From positions 1 through 64,000 of the forward strand of contig NZ_LZHG01000065.1 in assembly GCF_001690355.1 (NCBI RefSeq): 64,000 bases of DNA, written 5' to 3'. The notes under the pieces were generated by a model, which was given only the letters and a program-made list of their open reading frames with translations, was not told the origin of the DNA and did not search any database. Source of the stretch: Gilliamella sp. Choc4-2. GTDB taxonomy: Bacteria > Pseudomonadota > Gammaproteobacteria > Enterobacterales > Orbaceae. This document shows positions 19,735-31,582 of the stretch, piece by piece (the stretch's first letter is position 1; each line of letters starts with the position of its first letter). A program made the translations under genes and the position numbers.

Positions 19735-21339
19735 TCACCAATTTTTAAATCCAAAAGCAGAAGTAATAGGATAACGCCTACCTTTGCCAAAATTACGAGT
19801 TGTTATTTTCGGACCGACAGCAGATTGACGACGTTTATACTCATTGATATCAACCAATTTAATAACCCGCCTTATTGTCACTTCATCATAACCTTGAGCA
19901 ACAAGTTGTTCAATGGAGAGATCTAGTTCGACATAACCTTTCAAAATTCCATCTAAAATATCATAAGGTGGTAAGCTGTCTTCATCTTTCTGATCCGGCG
20001 CTAGCTCTGCTGAAGGAGGGCGAGCTATTACTCGTTCAGGAATCACATAAGAACGCATATTTCGATATTTTGATAATGCAAATACCATAGTTTTAGGAAC
20101 ATCTTTAAGCACATCAAAACCACCTGCCATATCGCCATAAAGTGTTGCATAACCGACCGACATCTCACTCTTATTACCGGTTGTAAGAACCAACCTTCGG
20201 CGCTTATTTGATATGGCCATTAAAATAACACCACGACAACGTGCTTGCAGATTTTCTTCGGTAGTATCTTTGAGCAAGCCAATAAACATTGAACTTAACG
20301 ATGACATAAACGCATCAAACATCGGTTCAATAGAAACAATATCAAATTCAATCCCTAGTATTTCTGCTTCTTCTTTAGCATCAGCAATACTAATATCAGC
20401 TGTATAACGAAATGGCATCATCACAGCTTGCACTTTATCTTTACCTAAAGCATCTACAGCAATTGCCAGTGTTAGTGCAGAATCAATCCCGCCAGAAAGA
20501 CCTAAAACCGCACCTTGAAAGCCATTTTTAGTCACATAATCGCGAGTTGCAAGCACCAATGCATCATAAACTGAAGCTAATTGATCATTTTCATTATTAT
20601 CAATTATCGCCTGATGATTAACACCATATTCAAAAGAAGAAACTTGTTCTTCAAATGATTTTAGCTGACAAATAATTTCACCGTGTTCATTACAAATGAA
20701 AGAACCACCATCAAATACCAGCTCATCTTGTCCCCCAATTTGGTTGACATAAACAATTGGTAAACTTGTGCGTTTAGCATGATGTTTAACCAAATCATAT
20801 CGCTGTTGCTGTTTTTCATAATCATAAGGTGAAGCATTAATTGCAACTACAAAATCAACTTGAGCATGTTTAATATCATCAATTGGCTGATTTTGCCAAA
20901 GGTCTTCACAAATTAACAAGCCAATCTTTTGACCTTTAAAGTTGACAACACACGTTTGACTACCTGCAGTAAAATAACGCTTCTCATCAAATACATTATA
21001 ATTAGGTAGTAACTGTTTATGATAGCAAGCTAGTAATTTTCCATCACAAAAAAATGACAATGCATTATAAAGTTGCGTATCTTGCCAATGTGGATGCCCA
21101 ACAATAACCGCACAATGTTTGCTGGCTTGCTCAATTAAAGCAAGTGCCTTTTGACAACGATCTTTAAAATCAGATCGAAATACTAAATCCTCAGGGGGAT
21201 AACCGCACAAAGCAAGTTCAGAAAAAATAATAAGATCATCGGATGAGTGGCTATTTATCAATTCAATAATCTGTTGAACATTCCCTTCAATATCGCCCAC
21301 ACGCCAATTTTTTTGTGCTAAAACAATAGATAAAGACAT
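19735..21339 (-). CDS. nadE: Glutamine-dependent NAD+ synthetase
   Basis: 534 aa from the ATG. An N-terminal nitrilase-like glutaminase domain (about 1-260) has its Glu-Lys-Cys triad visible as FSELALCGYPPEDL, the YHKQLLPNYNVFDEKRYF segment and LLICEDLW. A C-terminal synthetase domain carries the P-loop LGLSGGIDSALTLAIA (about 275-290). It amidates deamido-NAD with glutamine nitrogen. E. coli NadE is the shorter ammonia-dependent form, so this type differs from enterobacteria. A TTG start eight codons earlier is open, but the ATG fits homologues. PII proteins are known to bind and regulate this NadE type in Azospirillum, which makes the adjacent glnB meaningful. Confidence 0.95.
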   Translation of the reverse strand: MSLSIVLAQKNWRVGDIEGNVQQIIELINSHSSDDLIIFSELALCGYPPEDLVFRSDFKDRCQKALALIEQASKHCAVIVGHPHWQDTQLYNALSFFCDGKLLACYHKQLLPNYNVFDEKRYFTAGSQTCVVNFKGQKIGLLICEDLWQNQPIDDIKHAQVDFVVAINASPYDYEKQQQRYDLVKHHAKRTSLPIVYVNQIGGQDELVFDGGSFICNEHGEIICQLKSFEEQVSSFEYGVNHQAIIDNNENDQLASVYDALVLATRDYVTKNGFQGAVLGLSGGIDSALTLAIAVDALGKDKVQAVMMPFRYTADISIADAKEEAEILGIEFDIVSIEPMFDAFMSSLSSMFIGLLKDTTEENLQARCRGVILMAISNKRRRLVLTTGNKSEMSVGYATLYGDMAGGFDVLKDVPKTMVFALSKYRNMRSYVIPERVIARPPSAELAPDQKDEDSLPPYDILDGILKGYVELDLSIEQLVAQGYDEVTIRRVIKLVDINEYKRRQSAVGPKITTRNFGKGRRYPITSAFGFKNW

Positions 21340-21459
21340 ATAAAATTTAATATCATAAATCAAAATTGTTGATAAGTTTAAATGATTCTAAGTTGCACTG
21401 CTACTCTTTTATCGCTAACATGCAACAATAAATCAGCTTGGACCTGTCTGGAAATTAAT

Positions 21460-22539
21460 ATGCAAAAAATATTAAACGTGGCGTTAGCAAAACGCAGTTA
21501 TCCAATCGCAATTGGTGAAAATATCCTTACCGAATTCGAACACTTTAAACTTCAAGCAGGTCAACGTGTACTCGTTGCAACAAATGAAACAATCGCCCCA
21601 CTTTATTTGCAGACAGTGATTAATATGCTTGAAAAGCACGGTGTAAAGACTGATTCTGTCGTTGTCCCAGATGGTGAACAGTATAAAACCATGGAAACAT
21701 GGAACACAATTCTTACGGCTCTACTTGCTAATAACCATACTCGTAGCTCAACCCTTATTGCTCTTGGCGGGGGTGTCATTGGGGATGTTGTTGGGTTTGC
21801 AGCATCGGCTTATCAACGTGGAATTAAATTTATTCAAGTACCAACCACGCTACTTTCCCAAGTTGATTCATCCGTTGGTGGTAAAACAGCCATTAACCAT
21901 CTGCTCGGTAAAAATATGATTGGTGCCTTTTACCAACCACAAGCGGTGGTTATTGACCTCAACTGCTTAAAAACCTTACCGCAAAGAGAGCTATCAGCAG
22001 GGCTTGCCGAAGTTATAAAATATGGCATTATTTTAGATGCTGAATTTTTTAATTGGTTAGAACAGCATATTGAAGATTTACTCAACCTAGACAGTAATGC
22101 CCTTAGTTACTGTATTTATCGCTGTTGCGAACTGAAAGTAAAAGTGGTTGCAGCCGACGAAACAGAACAAGACATGCGTGCAATTTTAAACCTTGGCCAC
22201 ACGTATGGCCATGCTATAGAAGCAGAGCTAGGTTATGGAAGCTGGCTACATGGTGAAGCTGTCAGCGTGGGAATGTTAATGGCTGCTCAAACTGCCAAAT
22301 CACTTGGTAAATTAACACAATCAGATCTTGATCGAATTAAAAACTTGCTAATACGCGCTAAACTACCTGTTAGCAGACCAACACAAATGCCGGTTGAATC
22401 TTACCTTCCACACATGTTACGAGACAAAAAAGTACTATCTGGACAATTACGACTGGTTGTACCAACGAAAATTGGGCATGTTGATGTGATAGATGGTATT
22501 GATAAAAGTATCGTATTAAATTCAATAGTGAACACTTAA
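21460..22539 (+). CDS. aroB: 3-dehydroquinate synthase
   Basis: 359 aa from the ATG at 21460 (E. coli 362). It converts DAHP to 3-dehydroquinate, the second step of the shikimate pathway. The NAD-binding region has [14 protein letters not shown], and the zinc ligands E, H and H lie in [20 protein letters not shown] and [10 protein letters not shown]. An open frame extends 26 codons upstream (to 21382), but the added residues are not AroB-like. A GGAA-type ribosome binding site precedes the chosen ATG. aroK is not upstream as it is in E. coli; instead aroF follows after a regulated gap. Confidence 0.95.
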   Translation: MQKILNVALAKRSYPIAIGENILTEFEHFKLQAGQRVLVATNETIAPLYLQTVINMLEKHGVKTDSVVVPDGEQYKTMETWNTILTALLANNHTRSSTLIALGGGVIGDVVGFAASAYQRGIKFIQVPTTLLSQVDSSVGGKTAINHLLGKNMIGAFYQPQAVVIDLNCLKTLPQRELSAGLAEVIKYGIILDAEFFNWLEQHIEDLLNLDSNALSYCIYRCCELKVKVVAADETEQDMRAILNLGHTYGHAIEAELGYGSWLHGEAVSVGMLMAAQTAKSLGKLTQSDLDRIKNLLIRAKLPVSRPTQMPVESYLPHMLRDKKVLSGQLRLVVPTKIGHVDVIDGIDKSIVLNSIVNT

Positions 22540-22626
22540 TATTGGTTTTAAAATTGTTATTTTTATACTTAAACGCATAAATACCTAAAATTTTTTGACA
22601 AACGTTGCTGTTAATCATTACTTTAG

Positions 22627-22644
22627 TGTAAAAAATTATTTACA
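22627..22644 (+). promoter_or_regulatory. TyrR box 1 (perfect palindrome) upstream of aroF
   Basis: The site TGTAAA-N6-TTTACA is a perfect 12/12 match to the TyrR consensus, about 200 bp before the aroF start. A weaker overlapping half-site follows (22639-22656). Strong boxes bind TyrR even without cofactor. Confidence 0.88.
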
Positions 22645-22759
22645 TACAATTTTACAGATATTGATAAAATAAAACAGCTTTATTTGTATAATATTGAATT
22701 ATATTTCATAAATATTTTAAGATATCATAACGATATCGTATAAATTTTATTTACTATTA

Positions 22760-22777
22760 TGTAATTTTGTGTTTACA
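22760..22777 (+). promoter_or_regulatory. TyrR box 2 upstream of aroF
   Basis: TGTAAT-N6-TTTACA matches 11 of 12 consensus positions and lies 70 bp before the aroF start codon, 133 bp (start to start) from box 1. In E. coli, aroF is repressed by TyrR with tyrosine through several boxes. Two boxes here suggest the same loop or hexamer-type repression. The promoter itself was not fixed with confidence; a TATAAT lies at 22689-22694. Confidence 0.85.
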
Positions 22778-22846
22778 TAATAAAGAACTACGTAATTCAT
22801 AATTTACATATAAAATAATTAAATGATTTTAACAAGGACAGCAGAA

Positions 22847-23932
22847 ATGTTAAAAGATACACTAAATAATATTCGAATTAGAGATGAACACATGCTAATT
22901 ACCCCTGAAGAGATAAAAAAGCTTTATCCGCTATCCCATGATCTTGAAAAACAAATTGCCTCATCAAGACAAGCCATTGTAGATATTTTAGAACGCCAAG
23001 ATCACCGTTTACTAATTGTTTGTGGTCCTTGCTCTATTCATGATCCTGTTGCGGCAATAGAGTATGCGCATAAATTAAAAAAACTATCAGACGAAGTTAA
23101 GGATCACTTATTTATCGTCATGCGTGTTTATTTTGAAAAACCAAGAACCACAGTTGGTTGGAAAGGTATGATAAACGACCCCCATATGGATAGTTCATTT
23201 GATATTGAGCATGGCCTAAAAAAAGCACGTAAATTACTGCTTGATATTGCTAAAATTGGTTTACCTATTGCAACCGAAGCGCTAGATCCCAACACACCAC
23301 AATACATTGGCGATTTAATTAGTTGGTCTGCAATTGGGGCAAGAACTACTGAATCACAAACGCATCGAGAAATGGCCTCGGGACTTTCAATGCCTGTTGG
23401 TTTTAAAAATGGAACTGATGGCAGTTTAGATGTTGCAATTAATGCCATGAAATCAGCCTCTATGCCTCATCGTTTTGTAGGAATTAACCAACAAGGACAA
23501 GTAACGGTTTTACAAACAACAGGCAATCCTCACGGCCATGTTATTTTGCGTGGCGGTAAAACACCAAATTATGATGCTGAAGATGTCGCATTGTGCGAAA
23601 CACAAATGAAAAAGGCAGGATTGTTACCTAACTTAATGGTTGACTGTAGCCATGCGAATTCAAATAAAGATTATCGAAATCAACCTATTGTTGCTAATTC
23701 CATTATCGAGCAAATAGAAAAAGGCAATAATTCGATTATTGGTGTAATGATTGAAAGTAACTTATTTGAAGGAAATCAGCCTTCCGAGCAACCACCAGAA
23801 AACTTTAAATATGGCGTATCTGTGACTGACGCATGTATTAACTGGGAAGAAACAGACGAGCTATTACGAAAAATGGAGCACGTTTTAGCGCAGCCACTTA
23901 TCGAAAGACAAAAGCACTCAGTTACTGCTTAA
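22847..23932 (+). CDS. aroF: 3-deoxy-7-phosphoheptulonate (DAHP) synthase, AroF (tyrosine-sensitive) type
   Basis: 361 aa. It condenses PEP and erythrose 4-phosphate to DAHP, the entry to aromatic amino-acid synthesis. Class I motifs are VCGPCSIHDP, MRVYFEKPRTTVGWKG, GARTTESQTHRE, GFKNGTDGS and MVDCSHANS. It is closer to E. coli AroF than AroG across its length (for example DALNN/DTLNN near the start and MASGLSMPVGFKNG), hence the tyrosine-sensitive call. The ATG at 22847 has an AAGGA ribosome binding site 8 nt upstream. An in-frame ATG eight codons earlier would place that ribosome binding site inside the gene. Followed by a strong terminator. Confidence 0.94.
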   Translation: MLKDTLNNIRIRDEHMLITPEEIKKLYPLSHDLEKQIASSRQAIVDILERQDHRLLIVCGPCSIHDPVAAIEYAHKLKKLSDEVKDHLFIVMRVYFEKPRTTVGWKGMINDPHMDSSFDIEHGLKKARKLLLDIAKIGLPIATEALDPNTPQYIGDLISWSAIGARTTESQTHREMASGLSMPVGFKNGTDGSLDVAINAMKSASMPHRFVGINQQGQVTVLQTTGNPHGHVILRGGKTPNYDAEDVALCETQMKKAGLLPNLMVDCSHANSNKDYRNQPIVANSIIEQIEKGNNSIIGVMIESNLFEGNQPSEQPPENFKYGVSVTDACINWEETDELLRKMEHVLAQPLIERQKHSVTA

Positions 23933-23954
23933 ACTACTCAACAAATAAACATAT

Positions 23955-23980
23955 TCGCCGACACCATTGTCGGCGAGCTT
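23955..23980 (+). terminator. Intrinsic terminator of aroF
   Basis: A perfect 9-bp stem TCGCCGACA / TGTCGGCGA with a CCAT loop (23955-23976) is followed by GCTTTGTTTTATTT. It lies 22 bp after the aroF stop and just before the convergent purL stop codon. Confidence 0.9.
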
Positions 23981-23988
23981 TGTTTTAT

Positions 23989-26900
23989 TTAACCTAATTG
24001 CTTACGAGCATTACGAAATATTCTCATCCAAGGGCTATCTTCACCCCAGTTATCAGGATGCCATGAATTAGTTACTGTTCTAAATACCCGTTCTGGATGT
24101 GGCATCATAATAGTTGCCCGCCCATCTTGAGATGTCACTGCAGTAATACCGTTTGGCGAACCATTTGGATTAGCAGGGTATTGCTGTGTTACTTTGCCAA
24201 AATGGTCAATATAACGTACGGCAATTAATCCTGATGCTTCTAAACGGCTTAGATGAACATCATCACCCACTTCAACACGTCCTTCCCCGTGTGAAACAGC
24301 AATTGGCATATGCGAACCAGCCATATCAGTAAATAGCAACGAAGGACTTGATTGAATTTGCACTAAACTAAAGCGAGCTTCAAAACGTTCTGACAAATTG
24401 CGAACAAAACGAGGCCATAAATCCGCTCCCGGAATTAAATCTTTAAGATTCGACATCATCTGACAACCGTTACAAACCCCTAACGATAAAGTATCTTTGC
24501 GATGGAAGAATTGTTCAAATTCATCACGCACTTTTTTATTAAATAAAATAGATTTGGCCCAACCTTCACCTGCTCCTAAAACATCGCCATAAGAGAAGCC
24601 ACCACAAGCAACCAGTGTACTAAATTGACTAAGCGTAATTCGACCAGAAAGTAAATCAGTTATATGTACATCGATTGCTTCAAAGCCAGCTCTATCAAAT
24701 GCTGCCGCCATTTCAACGTGTGAATTAACGCCTTGCTCACGTAAAACCGCGACTTTTGGTCTTATTCCTTTAGCAATATAAGGTGCTGCAATATCGGCTT
24801 GCAGATCAAAAGTTAAGTGCACATTTAATCCTGGATCATCTTCATTTTGTTTAGCTTGATGTTCTTGATCTGCACATTCAGGATTATCACGTAAGCGTTG
24901 CATTTGCCATGTCGTTTGCGCCCACCATGTTCTCAAGGTTAAGCGTGATTCACGGTATACCGTAGCTGAGTTATCACGCACAATAATTTGTTGACCAGTT
25001 TTAGCATTACCAAGCACATGAACCGTATGGGATAAGCCAAACTGCTTAAAGCAAGCCATCACATCATCTAAACGGTTACTAGCTACTTGAATAACCGCGC
25101 CTAATTCTTCATTAAATAACGAAGCAATCACATCATGACCTAACGAGGTAATGTCTACATCAACACCACAATGTCCAGCAAAAGCCATTTCGGCCAATGT
25201 CACAAACAGCCCACCATCAGAACGATCATGATAAGCAAGCAAAGCATTTTGGTTTACTAAAGCCTGAATCGCATTATAAAAAGCAAGTAGTTCTTTAGGA
25301 TCATGAACATCCGCTGTTTTTTGGCCTAAATGACGATACACTTGGGCAAGTGCGGTGGCTCCTAGTGCTTGATGACCTTTCGATAAATCAACCAACAATA
25401 ATGTATTATCCTGATCAGTACGCAATTGTGGTGTCACTGTTTTACGCACATCTTCAACACGCGCAAATGCCGAAATTACCAATGATAATGGTGAAGTCAT
25501 GGTTTTTTGCTCACCATCTTGTTGCCATGTCGTTTTCATGGACATCGAATCTTTACCAACAGGAATAGCAAGCCCTAAAGTTGGGCATAACTCTTCACCA
25601 ATAGCTTTAACGGCCTCATAAAGCCCAGCATCTTCGCCCGGATGCCCTGCCGCTGCCATCCAGTTAGCTGAAAGCTTAATGCGTTTGATATCACCAATAT
25701 TGGTTGCGGCAATATTAGTAATTGCCTCACCAACTGCAAGCCTTGCTGATGCGGCAAAATTAAGTAACGCAACTGGCGCACGTTCACCGATTGACATAGC
25801 TTCACCATAATAACTATCCAAACTTGCAGTAGTCAAAGCACAATCAGCAACAGGTACTTGCCAAGGCCCAACCATTTGATCACGAGCAACCATACCCGTC
25901 ACTGAACGATCGCCAATAGTAATTAAAAAGGTCTTTTCGGCAACGGTTGGCAAATGTAGAATACGTTTGACCGCATCATATAAATTAATTTCAGAAGTTG
26001 AAAAATTATCACCATGTGCTTGGTGAGTTTTAACATCGCGTTGCATTTTAGGCGTTTTACCAAGTAGCACATCTAATGGCAAATCGATGGGATGATTATT
26101 AAAATGCTCATCATGCAAGGTAACCGCCTTATTGGCGGTTGCCTGACCAATCACCGCATAAGGTGCACGCTCACGCTGACAAAGTTCAGCAAATAATGCC
26201 AATTTATCGGGATGAATCGCAAGCACATAACGTTCTTGTGATTCATTACACCAAACTTCTAGTGGTGACATCCCTGGTTCATCGCTAAGTATTTTACGAA
26301 GCTCAAACTTACCGCCACACCCACCATCGCTAACAAGTTCAGGCATCGCATTAGACAAACCACCCGCACCAACATCATGAATAAATAAGATAGGATTATC
26401 TTCACCAAGTTGCCAACAGCGATCGATAACTTCCTGACAACGGCGCTCCATTTCAGGATTATCACGCTGAACAGAAGCAAAATCCAAATCAGCATCAGAC
26501 TGACCCGACGCCATAGACGAAGCCGCTCCACCGCCTAAACCAATATTCATCGCTGGGCCACCTAAAACAATCAGTTTAGAGCCAGCTGGAAACTCACCTT
26601 TTTGGATATGTTCACGGCGAATATTACCCATACCACCAGCTAACATAATCGGTTTATGATAACCTCGAAGCTCCTCGCCATTATGGCTATTAACCTTTTC
26701 TTCATAAGTACGGAAATACCCTAACAAAGCCGGACGACCAAATTCATTATTAAACGCCGCACCACCTAAAGGACCATCCATCATAATATCAAAAGCGCTC
26801 ACAATGCGATCTGGCTTACCAAAATTTTGCTCCCAAGGTTGTTCAAAATTAGGAATACGCAAATTAGAAACTGAAAACCCAACTAAGCCCGCTTTAGGTT

Positions 26901-27891
26901 TAGCACCGCGTCCAGTTGCCCCTTCATCACGAATTTCACCACCACTCCCCGTTGCCGCACCCGGCCAAGGTGATATAGCTGTTGGATGATTATGTGTTTC
27001 AACTTTCATTAAAATATCTGCATATTCTTGATGATAGCAATATGTTTTATTCTCATTATCCGCAAAAAAGCGCCCAACGATTGAACCGTCCATCACTGCG
27101 GCATTATCTTTATAAGCGGACGAAACATAATCAGGAGTGTGTTCAAAAGTATTTTTGATCATCTTAAACAGTGATTTAGGCTGCTTTACCCCATCAATAA
27201 CCCAATCGGCATTAAAAATCTTGTGACGACAATGCTCAGAATTGGCTTGTGCAAACATATAAAGTTCAATATCAGTAGGATTACGATTTAGTTTTTTAAA
27301 GTTCTCAACTAAATAATCAATCTCATCAGATGCTAACGCCAAACCTAATTTAAGGTTAGCCTCGTCTAATGCCTTACGACCTTGATCTAATAAATCAATG
27401 ATTGTCACTGGCGCAGGTGATTCAACATGAAATAACTGCTCGGCTTGCTCAACATGGCTAAAGACCGCTTCCATCATGCGATCATGAATTAATGCTATAA
27501 AATCGTTTTTTTGCCAATCGGTTAATTCTGAACTTACTTGCACATAATAAGCAACCCCCCTCTCAATACGGCGAATCTGTAATAAACCGCAGTTATGCAC
27601 AATATCAGTTGCTTTTGATGACCAAGGCGAAATCGTTCCCGCTCTTGGCGTCACTAAAAAGAGTTGCTTGCTAGCTATTTGGTTAACATTGATTTGTGCA
27701 GTTTTTGGACCGTATTGTAATAATTTATCTAACGTTAACTGTTGTTCAGCCGTCAATTCGCCTGCCAAATCAACAAAATGCAGGTATTGGGCTTCAATAT
27801 TGATAACAGGGATAGATTTTTTACAACAAGCAGATAAGATTTTACTAATACGAAATGGAGATAATGCAGAACAGCCAGCTAAAATTTTCAT
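23989..27891 (-). CDS. purL: Phosphoribosylformylglycinamidine synthase (large, fused form)
   Basis: 1300 aa from the ATG at 27891 (E. coli PurL 1295). It converts FGAR to FGAM in purine synthesis. The domains are an N-terminal PurS-like part, a linker, two AIR-synthase-like halves ([53 protein letters not shown]) and a C-terminal class I glutaminase with nucleophile Cys in LGVCNGCQM and His/Glu near [10 protein letters not shown]. The frame is open 15 codons further upstream, but the chosen start matches E. coli (MEILRGSPALS) and has an AGAG ribosome binding site. No PurR operator was recognised upstream. Confidence 0.97.
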   Translation of the reverse strand: MKILAGCSALSPFRISKILSACCKKSIPVINIEAQYLHFVDLAGELTAEQQLTLDKLLQYGPKTAQINVNQIASKQLFLVTPRAGTISPWSSKATDIVHNCGLLQIRRIERGVAYYVQVSSELTDWQKNDFIALIHDRMMEAVFSHVEQAEQLFHVESPAPVTIIDLLDQGRKALDEANLKLGLALASDEIDYLVENFKKLNRNPTDIELYMFAQANSEHCRHKIFNADWVIDGVKQPKSLFKMIKNTFEHTPDYVSSAYKDNAAVMDGSIVGRFFADNENKTYCYHQEYADILMKVETHNHPTAISPWPGAATGSGGEIRDEGATGRGAKPKAGLVGFSVSNLRIPNFEQPWEQNFGKPDRIVSAFDIMMDGPLGGAAFNNEFGRPALLGYFRTYEEKVNSHNGEELRGYHKPIMLAGGMGNIRREHIQKGEFPAGSKLIVLGGPAMNIGLGGGAASSMASGQSDADLDFASVQRDNPEMERRCQEVIDRCWQLGEDNPILFIHDVGAGGLSNAMPELVSDGGCGGKFELRKILSDEPGMSPLEVWCNESQERYVLAIHPDKLALFAELCQRERAPYAVIGQATANKAVTLHDEHFNNHPIDLPLDVLLGKTPKMQRDVKTHQAHGDNFSTSEINLYDAVKRILHLPTVAEKTFLITIGDRSVTGMVARDQMVGPWQVPVADCALTTASLDSYYGEAMSIGERAPVALLNFAASARLAVGEAITNIAATNIGDIKRIKLSANWMAAAGHPGEDAGLYEAVKAIGEELCPTLGLAIPVGKDSMSMKTTWQQDGEQKTMTSPLSLVISAFARVEDVRKTVTPQLRTDQDNTLLLVDLSKGHQALGATALAQVYRHLGQKTADVHDPKELLAFYNAIQALVNQNALLAYHDRSDGGLFVTLAEMAFAGHCGVDVDITSLGHDVIASLFNEELGAVIQVASNRLDDVMACFKQFGLSHTVHVLGNAKTGQQIIVRDNSATVYRESRLTLRTWWAQTTWQMQRLRDNPECADQEHQAKQNEDDPGLNVHLTFDLQADIAAPYIAKGIRPKVAVLREQGVNSHVEMAAAFDRAGFEAIDVHITDLLSGRITLSQFSTLVACGGFSYGDVLGAGEGWAKSILFNKKVRDEFEQFFHRKDTLSLGVCNGCQMMSNLKDLIPGADLWPRFVRNLSERFEARFSLVQIQSSPSLLFTDMAGSHMPIAVSHGEGRVEVGDDVHLSRLEASGLIAVRYIDHFGKVTQQYPANPNGSPNGITAVTSQDGRATIMMPHPERVFRTVTNSWHPDNWGEDSPWMRIFRNARKQLG

Positions 27892-28244
27892 GAAAATTAC
27901 TCTTTTTAAGCTAAAAATAGAGAAGAAATAAGACAATATTATAAAAGAAAGTAAACCATGTGCCTACATAAAAACAGTTATTGAATATATTAAAAAGCTT
28001 TACTAACTTTACATTTAAGCATCAAACTATAAATAAAAGCTTTTATATGAAATTATATAATATGACAAATAAAAAAATTGCAGATAAAAACACATAATGT
28101 ATTTTGACACAATGTGTGTGGATTTCTGCTTAATTTGATTGTAATTGCATAAGAATAATTTTTAATAGTGCGAAATAAATCCTTTATTATTTTATTTTTG
28201 GGTTCAGCTAAAACAGCTACCAACCGCATTATGTGAAAATAAGT
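27892..28244. other. purL upstream / glnS downstream gap
   Basis: This is about 350 bp of A/T-rich DNA between purL and the glnS terminator, holding the purL promoter. A long imperfect inverted repeat spans about 28079-28130 (GCAGA...TCTGC ends, with ACACAT/ATGTGT inside). It might be a structured leader, but it is too imperfect to name. No PurR box or coding relic was seen. Confidence 0.35.
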
Positions 28245-28248
28245 TTTA

Positions 28249-28285
28249 AAATAATTCGCCGACTGTTATTCGGCGAATTATTTTA
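28249..28285 (-). terminator. Intrinsic terminator of glnS
   Basis: A 12-bp perfect stem ATAATTCGCCGA / TCGGCGAATTAT with a 7-nt loop directly abuts the glnS stop. It is followed in minus-strand RNA by a U-rich tail (UUUUAAAAC). Confidence 0.88.
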
Positions 28286-28286
28286 A

Positions 28287-29969
28287 TTAAGTTTTAGATT
28301 CACTCCAACTATCCCTTAAACCAACAGTTCGGTTAAACACTAACCTACCTTCAGTTGCAAACTTGCTATCTAAACAAAAATAACCTTCTCGTTCAAATTG
28401 GTAGGTTTGCCCCGCTTGAGCTTTTTGTAAACTTGGCTCAACAACACCTTGTTTAATAATTAATGAATTAGGATTAATTGTTGATAAAAAGTCCTCAGCA
28501 GCACCTGGATTTGGCGTATTAAATAAACGATCATAAAGGCGAATTTCAGCTGATTTTGCAAACTTAGCCGAAACCCAATGAATCACACCTTTGACTTTAC
28601 GACCATCTTCAGGATTTTTATTTAAAGTAGTAGGATCATAGTTACAATAAATTGTTTTGATATTGCCTTCTGTATCTTTTTCAACGCGATCAGCACGAAT
28701 TACATAGGCATTACGCAACCGCACTTCTTTACCAAGCACTAGGCGCTTGTAGTTTTTGTTGGCTTCTTCTCTAAAATCGGCTCGATCGATATAAATTTCA
28801 CGAGTGAGGGTCGCTTCACGCGTGCCTAATTCAGGACGATTTGGATGGTTTGGCATACTAATTATTTCGTCAATATTATCTGAAAAGTTTTCAATCACGA
28901 TCTTAACAGGATCAAGCACCGCCATTGCACGAGGTGCATTTTCGTTCAAGTCTTCACGAATGCAAAACTCAAGCGTGCTCATTTCAACGGTGTTTTCTTG
29001 CTTGGTGACACCAATTCGGCGACAAAATTCTCGAATCGAAGCTGGAGTGTAGCCACGGCGACGCAGTCCCGATATTGTTGGCATGCGTGGATCGTCCCAA
29101 CCATCGACAATTTTTTCTGATACTAATAGGTTTAACTTACGTTTAGAGGTAATGGCATACTCTAAATTTAATCTTGAAAATTCATACTGATGTGGGCGAG
29201 CATCGATTGTGATATTATCTAATACCCAGTCGTATAAACGACGATTGTCTTGGAATTCAAGCGTACAGAGTGAATGTGTGATGTTTTCTATCGCATCAGA
29301 AATACAATGCGTAAAGTCATACATTGGGTAAATGCACCATTTATTACCTGTTTGGTGATGCTCGGCAAACTTAATACGGTATATCACAGGATCACGCATA
29401 ACAATAAATGGTGATGCCATGTCAATTTTAGCTCTTAGGCAGGCTTTTCCTTCAGCAAATTTACCTGCTTTCATTTGCTCAAACATGGCTAAGTTCTCGT
29501 CAATAGGACGATCACGATAAGGACTGTTTTTACCAGGTTGAGTTAATGAGCCCCGATATTCGCGAATTTCATCAGCAGATAGCTCGTCAACATAAGCAAG
29601 TCCTTTTTTGATAAGCTCAATGGCATATTCATATAATCGGTCAAAATAATTAGACGAATAGCAAATGTCACCATCCCATTCAAATCCTAACCAACGAACA
29701 TCTTGTTTGATCGATTCAACATATTCAACTTCTTCTTTAGCTGGGTTGGTATCATCAAAACGTAGATTACATTTACCCTGATAGTCTTGTGCAATGCCAA
29801 AGTTTAAACAAATTGATTTAGCATGACCAATATGTAAATAGCCGTTTGGTTCAGGTGGAAAACGGGTATGCGTTGTTTTATATTTGCCAGCTGCAAGATC
29901 CGCATCAATAATTTGACGGATAAAGTTAGTTGGACGAGTTTCAGTCTCTGTCGGTAGTGAACCGCTCAT
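28287..29969 (-). CDS. glnS: Glutaminyl-tRNA synthetase
   Basis: 560 aa (E. coli 554). It is a class I aminoacyl-tRNA synthetase. The HIGH motif is in [21 protein letters not shown] (about 39-59) and the KMSKS-like motif is ITSKRKL (about 278). A two-barrel anticodon-binding C-terminal half follows. An AGAGG ribosome binding site lies before the ATG. It is monocistronic with its own terminator. Its presence means the organism charges tRNA-Gln directly. Confidence 0.98.
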   Translation of the reverse strand: MSGSLPTETETRPTNFIRQIIDADLAAGKYKTTHTRFPPEPNGYLHIGHAKSICLNFGIAQDYQGKCNLRFDDTNPAKEEVEYVESIKQDVRWLGFEWDGDICYSSNYFDRLYEYAIELIKKGLAYVDELSADEIREYRGSLTQPGKNSPYRDRPIDENLAMFEQMKAGKFAEGKACLRAKIDMASPFIVMRDPVIYRIKFAEHHQTGNKWCIYPMYDFTHCISDAIENITHSLCTLEFQDNRRLYDWVLDNITIDARPHQYEFSRLNLEYAITSKRKLNLLVSEKIVDGWDDPRMPTISGLRRRGYTPASIREFCRRIGVTKQENTVEMSTLEFCIREDLNENAPRAMAVLDPVKIVIENFSDNIDEIISMPNHPNRPELGTREATLTREIYIDRADFREEANKNYKRLVLGKEVRLRNAYVIRADRVEKDTEGNIKTIYCNYDPTTLNKNPEDGRKVKGVIHWVSAKFAKSAEIRLYDRLFNTPNPGAAEDFLSTINPNSLIIKQGVVEPSLQKAQAGQTYQFEREGYFCLDSKFATEGRLVFNRTVGLRDSWSESKT

Positions 29970-30238
29970 AAAAAACCTCTGATGATATGTTTATTAATAA
30001 CAAATTATGAATATTTGCTTGCCATTACTTTTTGTGTTGGTTGATGAATATAACAAATTTTTGTTATTTCTGAAATGGGAAGCAGGCTATTTGTATCAAC
30101 AAAATTGGCGTTTGGTTAAACGATATTATTTTTTCACAATATAACTAGGATGTTAATAAAAAAATATCAATAAAAACATCAATAAAATAAATTTGTTACC
30201 AATAATTCTTTGACCGTATTTACCAATCAATACTGTCG

Positions 30239-31582
30239 TTATTCATCTCCCGATTTTAATGAAACCACAAATCTTGCTCCACCTAATGGACTTGTAACCA
30301 CAAAAGCTTTACCATCATGAAATTCTGCCATAAGTTTTACATATGCTAGACCTAAACCATAACCTCCGGTTGACCGAGTTCGGCTTGTATCAAGTCTTGC
30401 AAATGGCATAAATATTTTTTCTCGCGCATTAAAAGGAATGCCAGCTCCATCATCATCAATCTCTAAAATAACACGATTATCTTGTTTAGTAATGTTTAAG
30501 ATTGCTTTATGCGTCGCATATTTAAATGCATTAAGTAATAAATTTTTAATAATCGTTTCAACCAAATTGGTATCAATAAAAGCCTGTGCATCTTGACTAT
30601 TACAAACAAGCTCAAATCCTTTAGGTTTAAATAATGTTATGGATTGGCAAACTTTTTCACTCCAATCTTTTAGTGAGACATGAGTAAAGTTTAGTTCAAC
30701 ATTGCTTTGCTGCATTTTAAAGTAATTTAAACTAGCATTGATTAATGTCTCAAGTTCATTAATATCATCACTCATGCCTTTTTGTAGCACAAATCTCTCT
30801 TTTTCATCGGTTGACTCTTCAAGCATACTAAGTTCAAATCGCATACGGGCAAGAGGAGTACGTAATTCATGAGCCATCGCATGAGAGATTGTTTGATTGG
30901 TACCAACTAGATGTTCAATATGCGTTCCCATATTATTTAAAACATTTGCTAGCGGTTTAAATAACCAACCTTTAACATTTTCGGTTCGGGCTTTTAAATT
31001 ACCTTGTCCTAACTGCTCGGCAGTTTGTCTAATATTAACAAGATCCTTCCATACTGCACTAAAAGCCATATAAATTAAAATAAAAAAAACAATAGCGCTA
31101 AACAAAGCCCAAATAACAAGAAAGATGGTCAACGACATGGTATTGGATGCTAAAATATCCCGCATTACAATCGGGCCTAATTGAAGCAAATTGCCATCTT
31201 TTAAATCTATATAAACAATCTCATTATCGCCATCATAAGAAAAACCAAGTTTTTTTAACTCGTTAAGTACAGTATCAGGTAACGGTGTGTTAATTGGTAA
31301 CACTTCGATAGGGTAGCCAAAATAAGGTTGCAATTCATTAACCACTTCTTGAAGGGGTCGATCTTTATGTTCTTTAATTTGCATACGAATAAGGTTTACC
31401 GTACCCCGTTGAGATTCACGAAACACAACATGATCATCAGGTATATCTGTTAATGATGAAGGTAATGAATCAAAAACCAATAAAGCGCCATAAGCAATAA
31501 TACTTTGCAATAAAAGTAAAATAACTAGATAAAATACAATACGGCGATTAAAAAATAGCGGTTTGGCTAATAATTGACTCAA
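30239..31582 (-). CDS. rstB: RstB-like sensor histidine kinase
   Basis: 447 aa. TM1 (about 13-35) and TM2 (about 148-175) enclose a ~110-residue periplasmic sensor domain. HAMP follows, then the HisKA dimerisation domain with phospho-accepting H238 in AMAHELRTPLARMR. The HATPase has the N-box LLNAFKYA, G1 DDGAGIP, F-box IFMPFARLD and G2 STGGYGLGLAY. The DPSRDRSTGG-type region and overall layout resemble E. coli RstB. The periplasmic domain is poorly conserved, so the signal may differ. It overlaps the rstA stop by 4 bp (ATGA), so the two are translationally coupled. Confidence 0.85.
   Translation of the reverse strand: MSQLLAKPLFFNRRIVFYLVILLLLQSIIAYGALLVFDSLPSSLTDIPDDHVVFRESQRGTVNLIRMQIKEHKDRPLQEVVNELQPYFGYPIEVLPINTPLPDTVLNELKKLGFSYDGDNEIVYIDLKDGNLLQLGPIVMRDILASNTMSLTIFLVIWALFSAIVFFILIYMAFSAVWKDLVNIRQTAEQLGQGNLKARTENVKGWLFKPLANVLNNMGTHIEHLVGTNQTISHAMAHELRTPLARMRFELSMLEESTDEKERFVLQKGMSDDINELETLINASLNYFKMQQSNVELNFTHVSLKDWSEKVCQSITLFKPKGFELVCNSQDAQAFIDTNLVETIIKNLLLNAFKYATHKAILNITKQDNRVILEIDDDGAGIPFNAREKIFMPFARLDTSRTRSTGGYGLGLAYVKLMAEFHDGKAFVVTSPLGGARFVVSLKSGDE

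Noticed and set aside
27892-28250. PurR operator for purL
   Set aside because: No sequence resembling ACGCAAACGTTTNCNT was found in the leader.
29985-30238. Possible coding relic (KWEAGYLYQQNWRLVKRYY) upstream of glnS
   Set aside because: The ~30-codon stretch has no recognisable family and could arise by chance.
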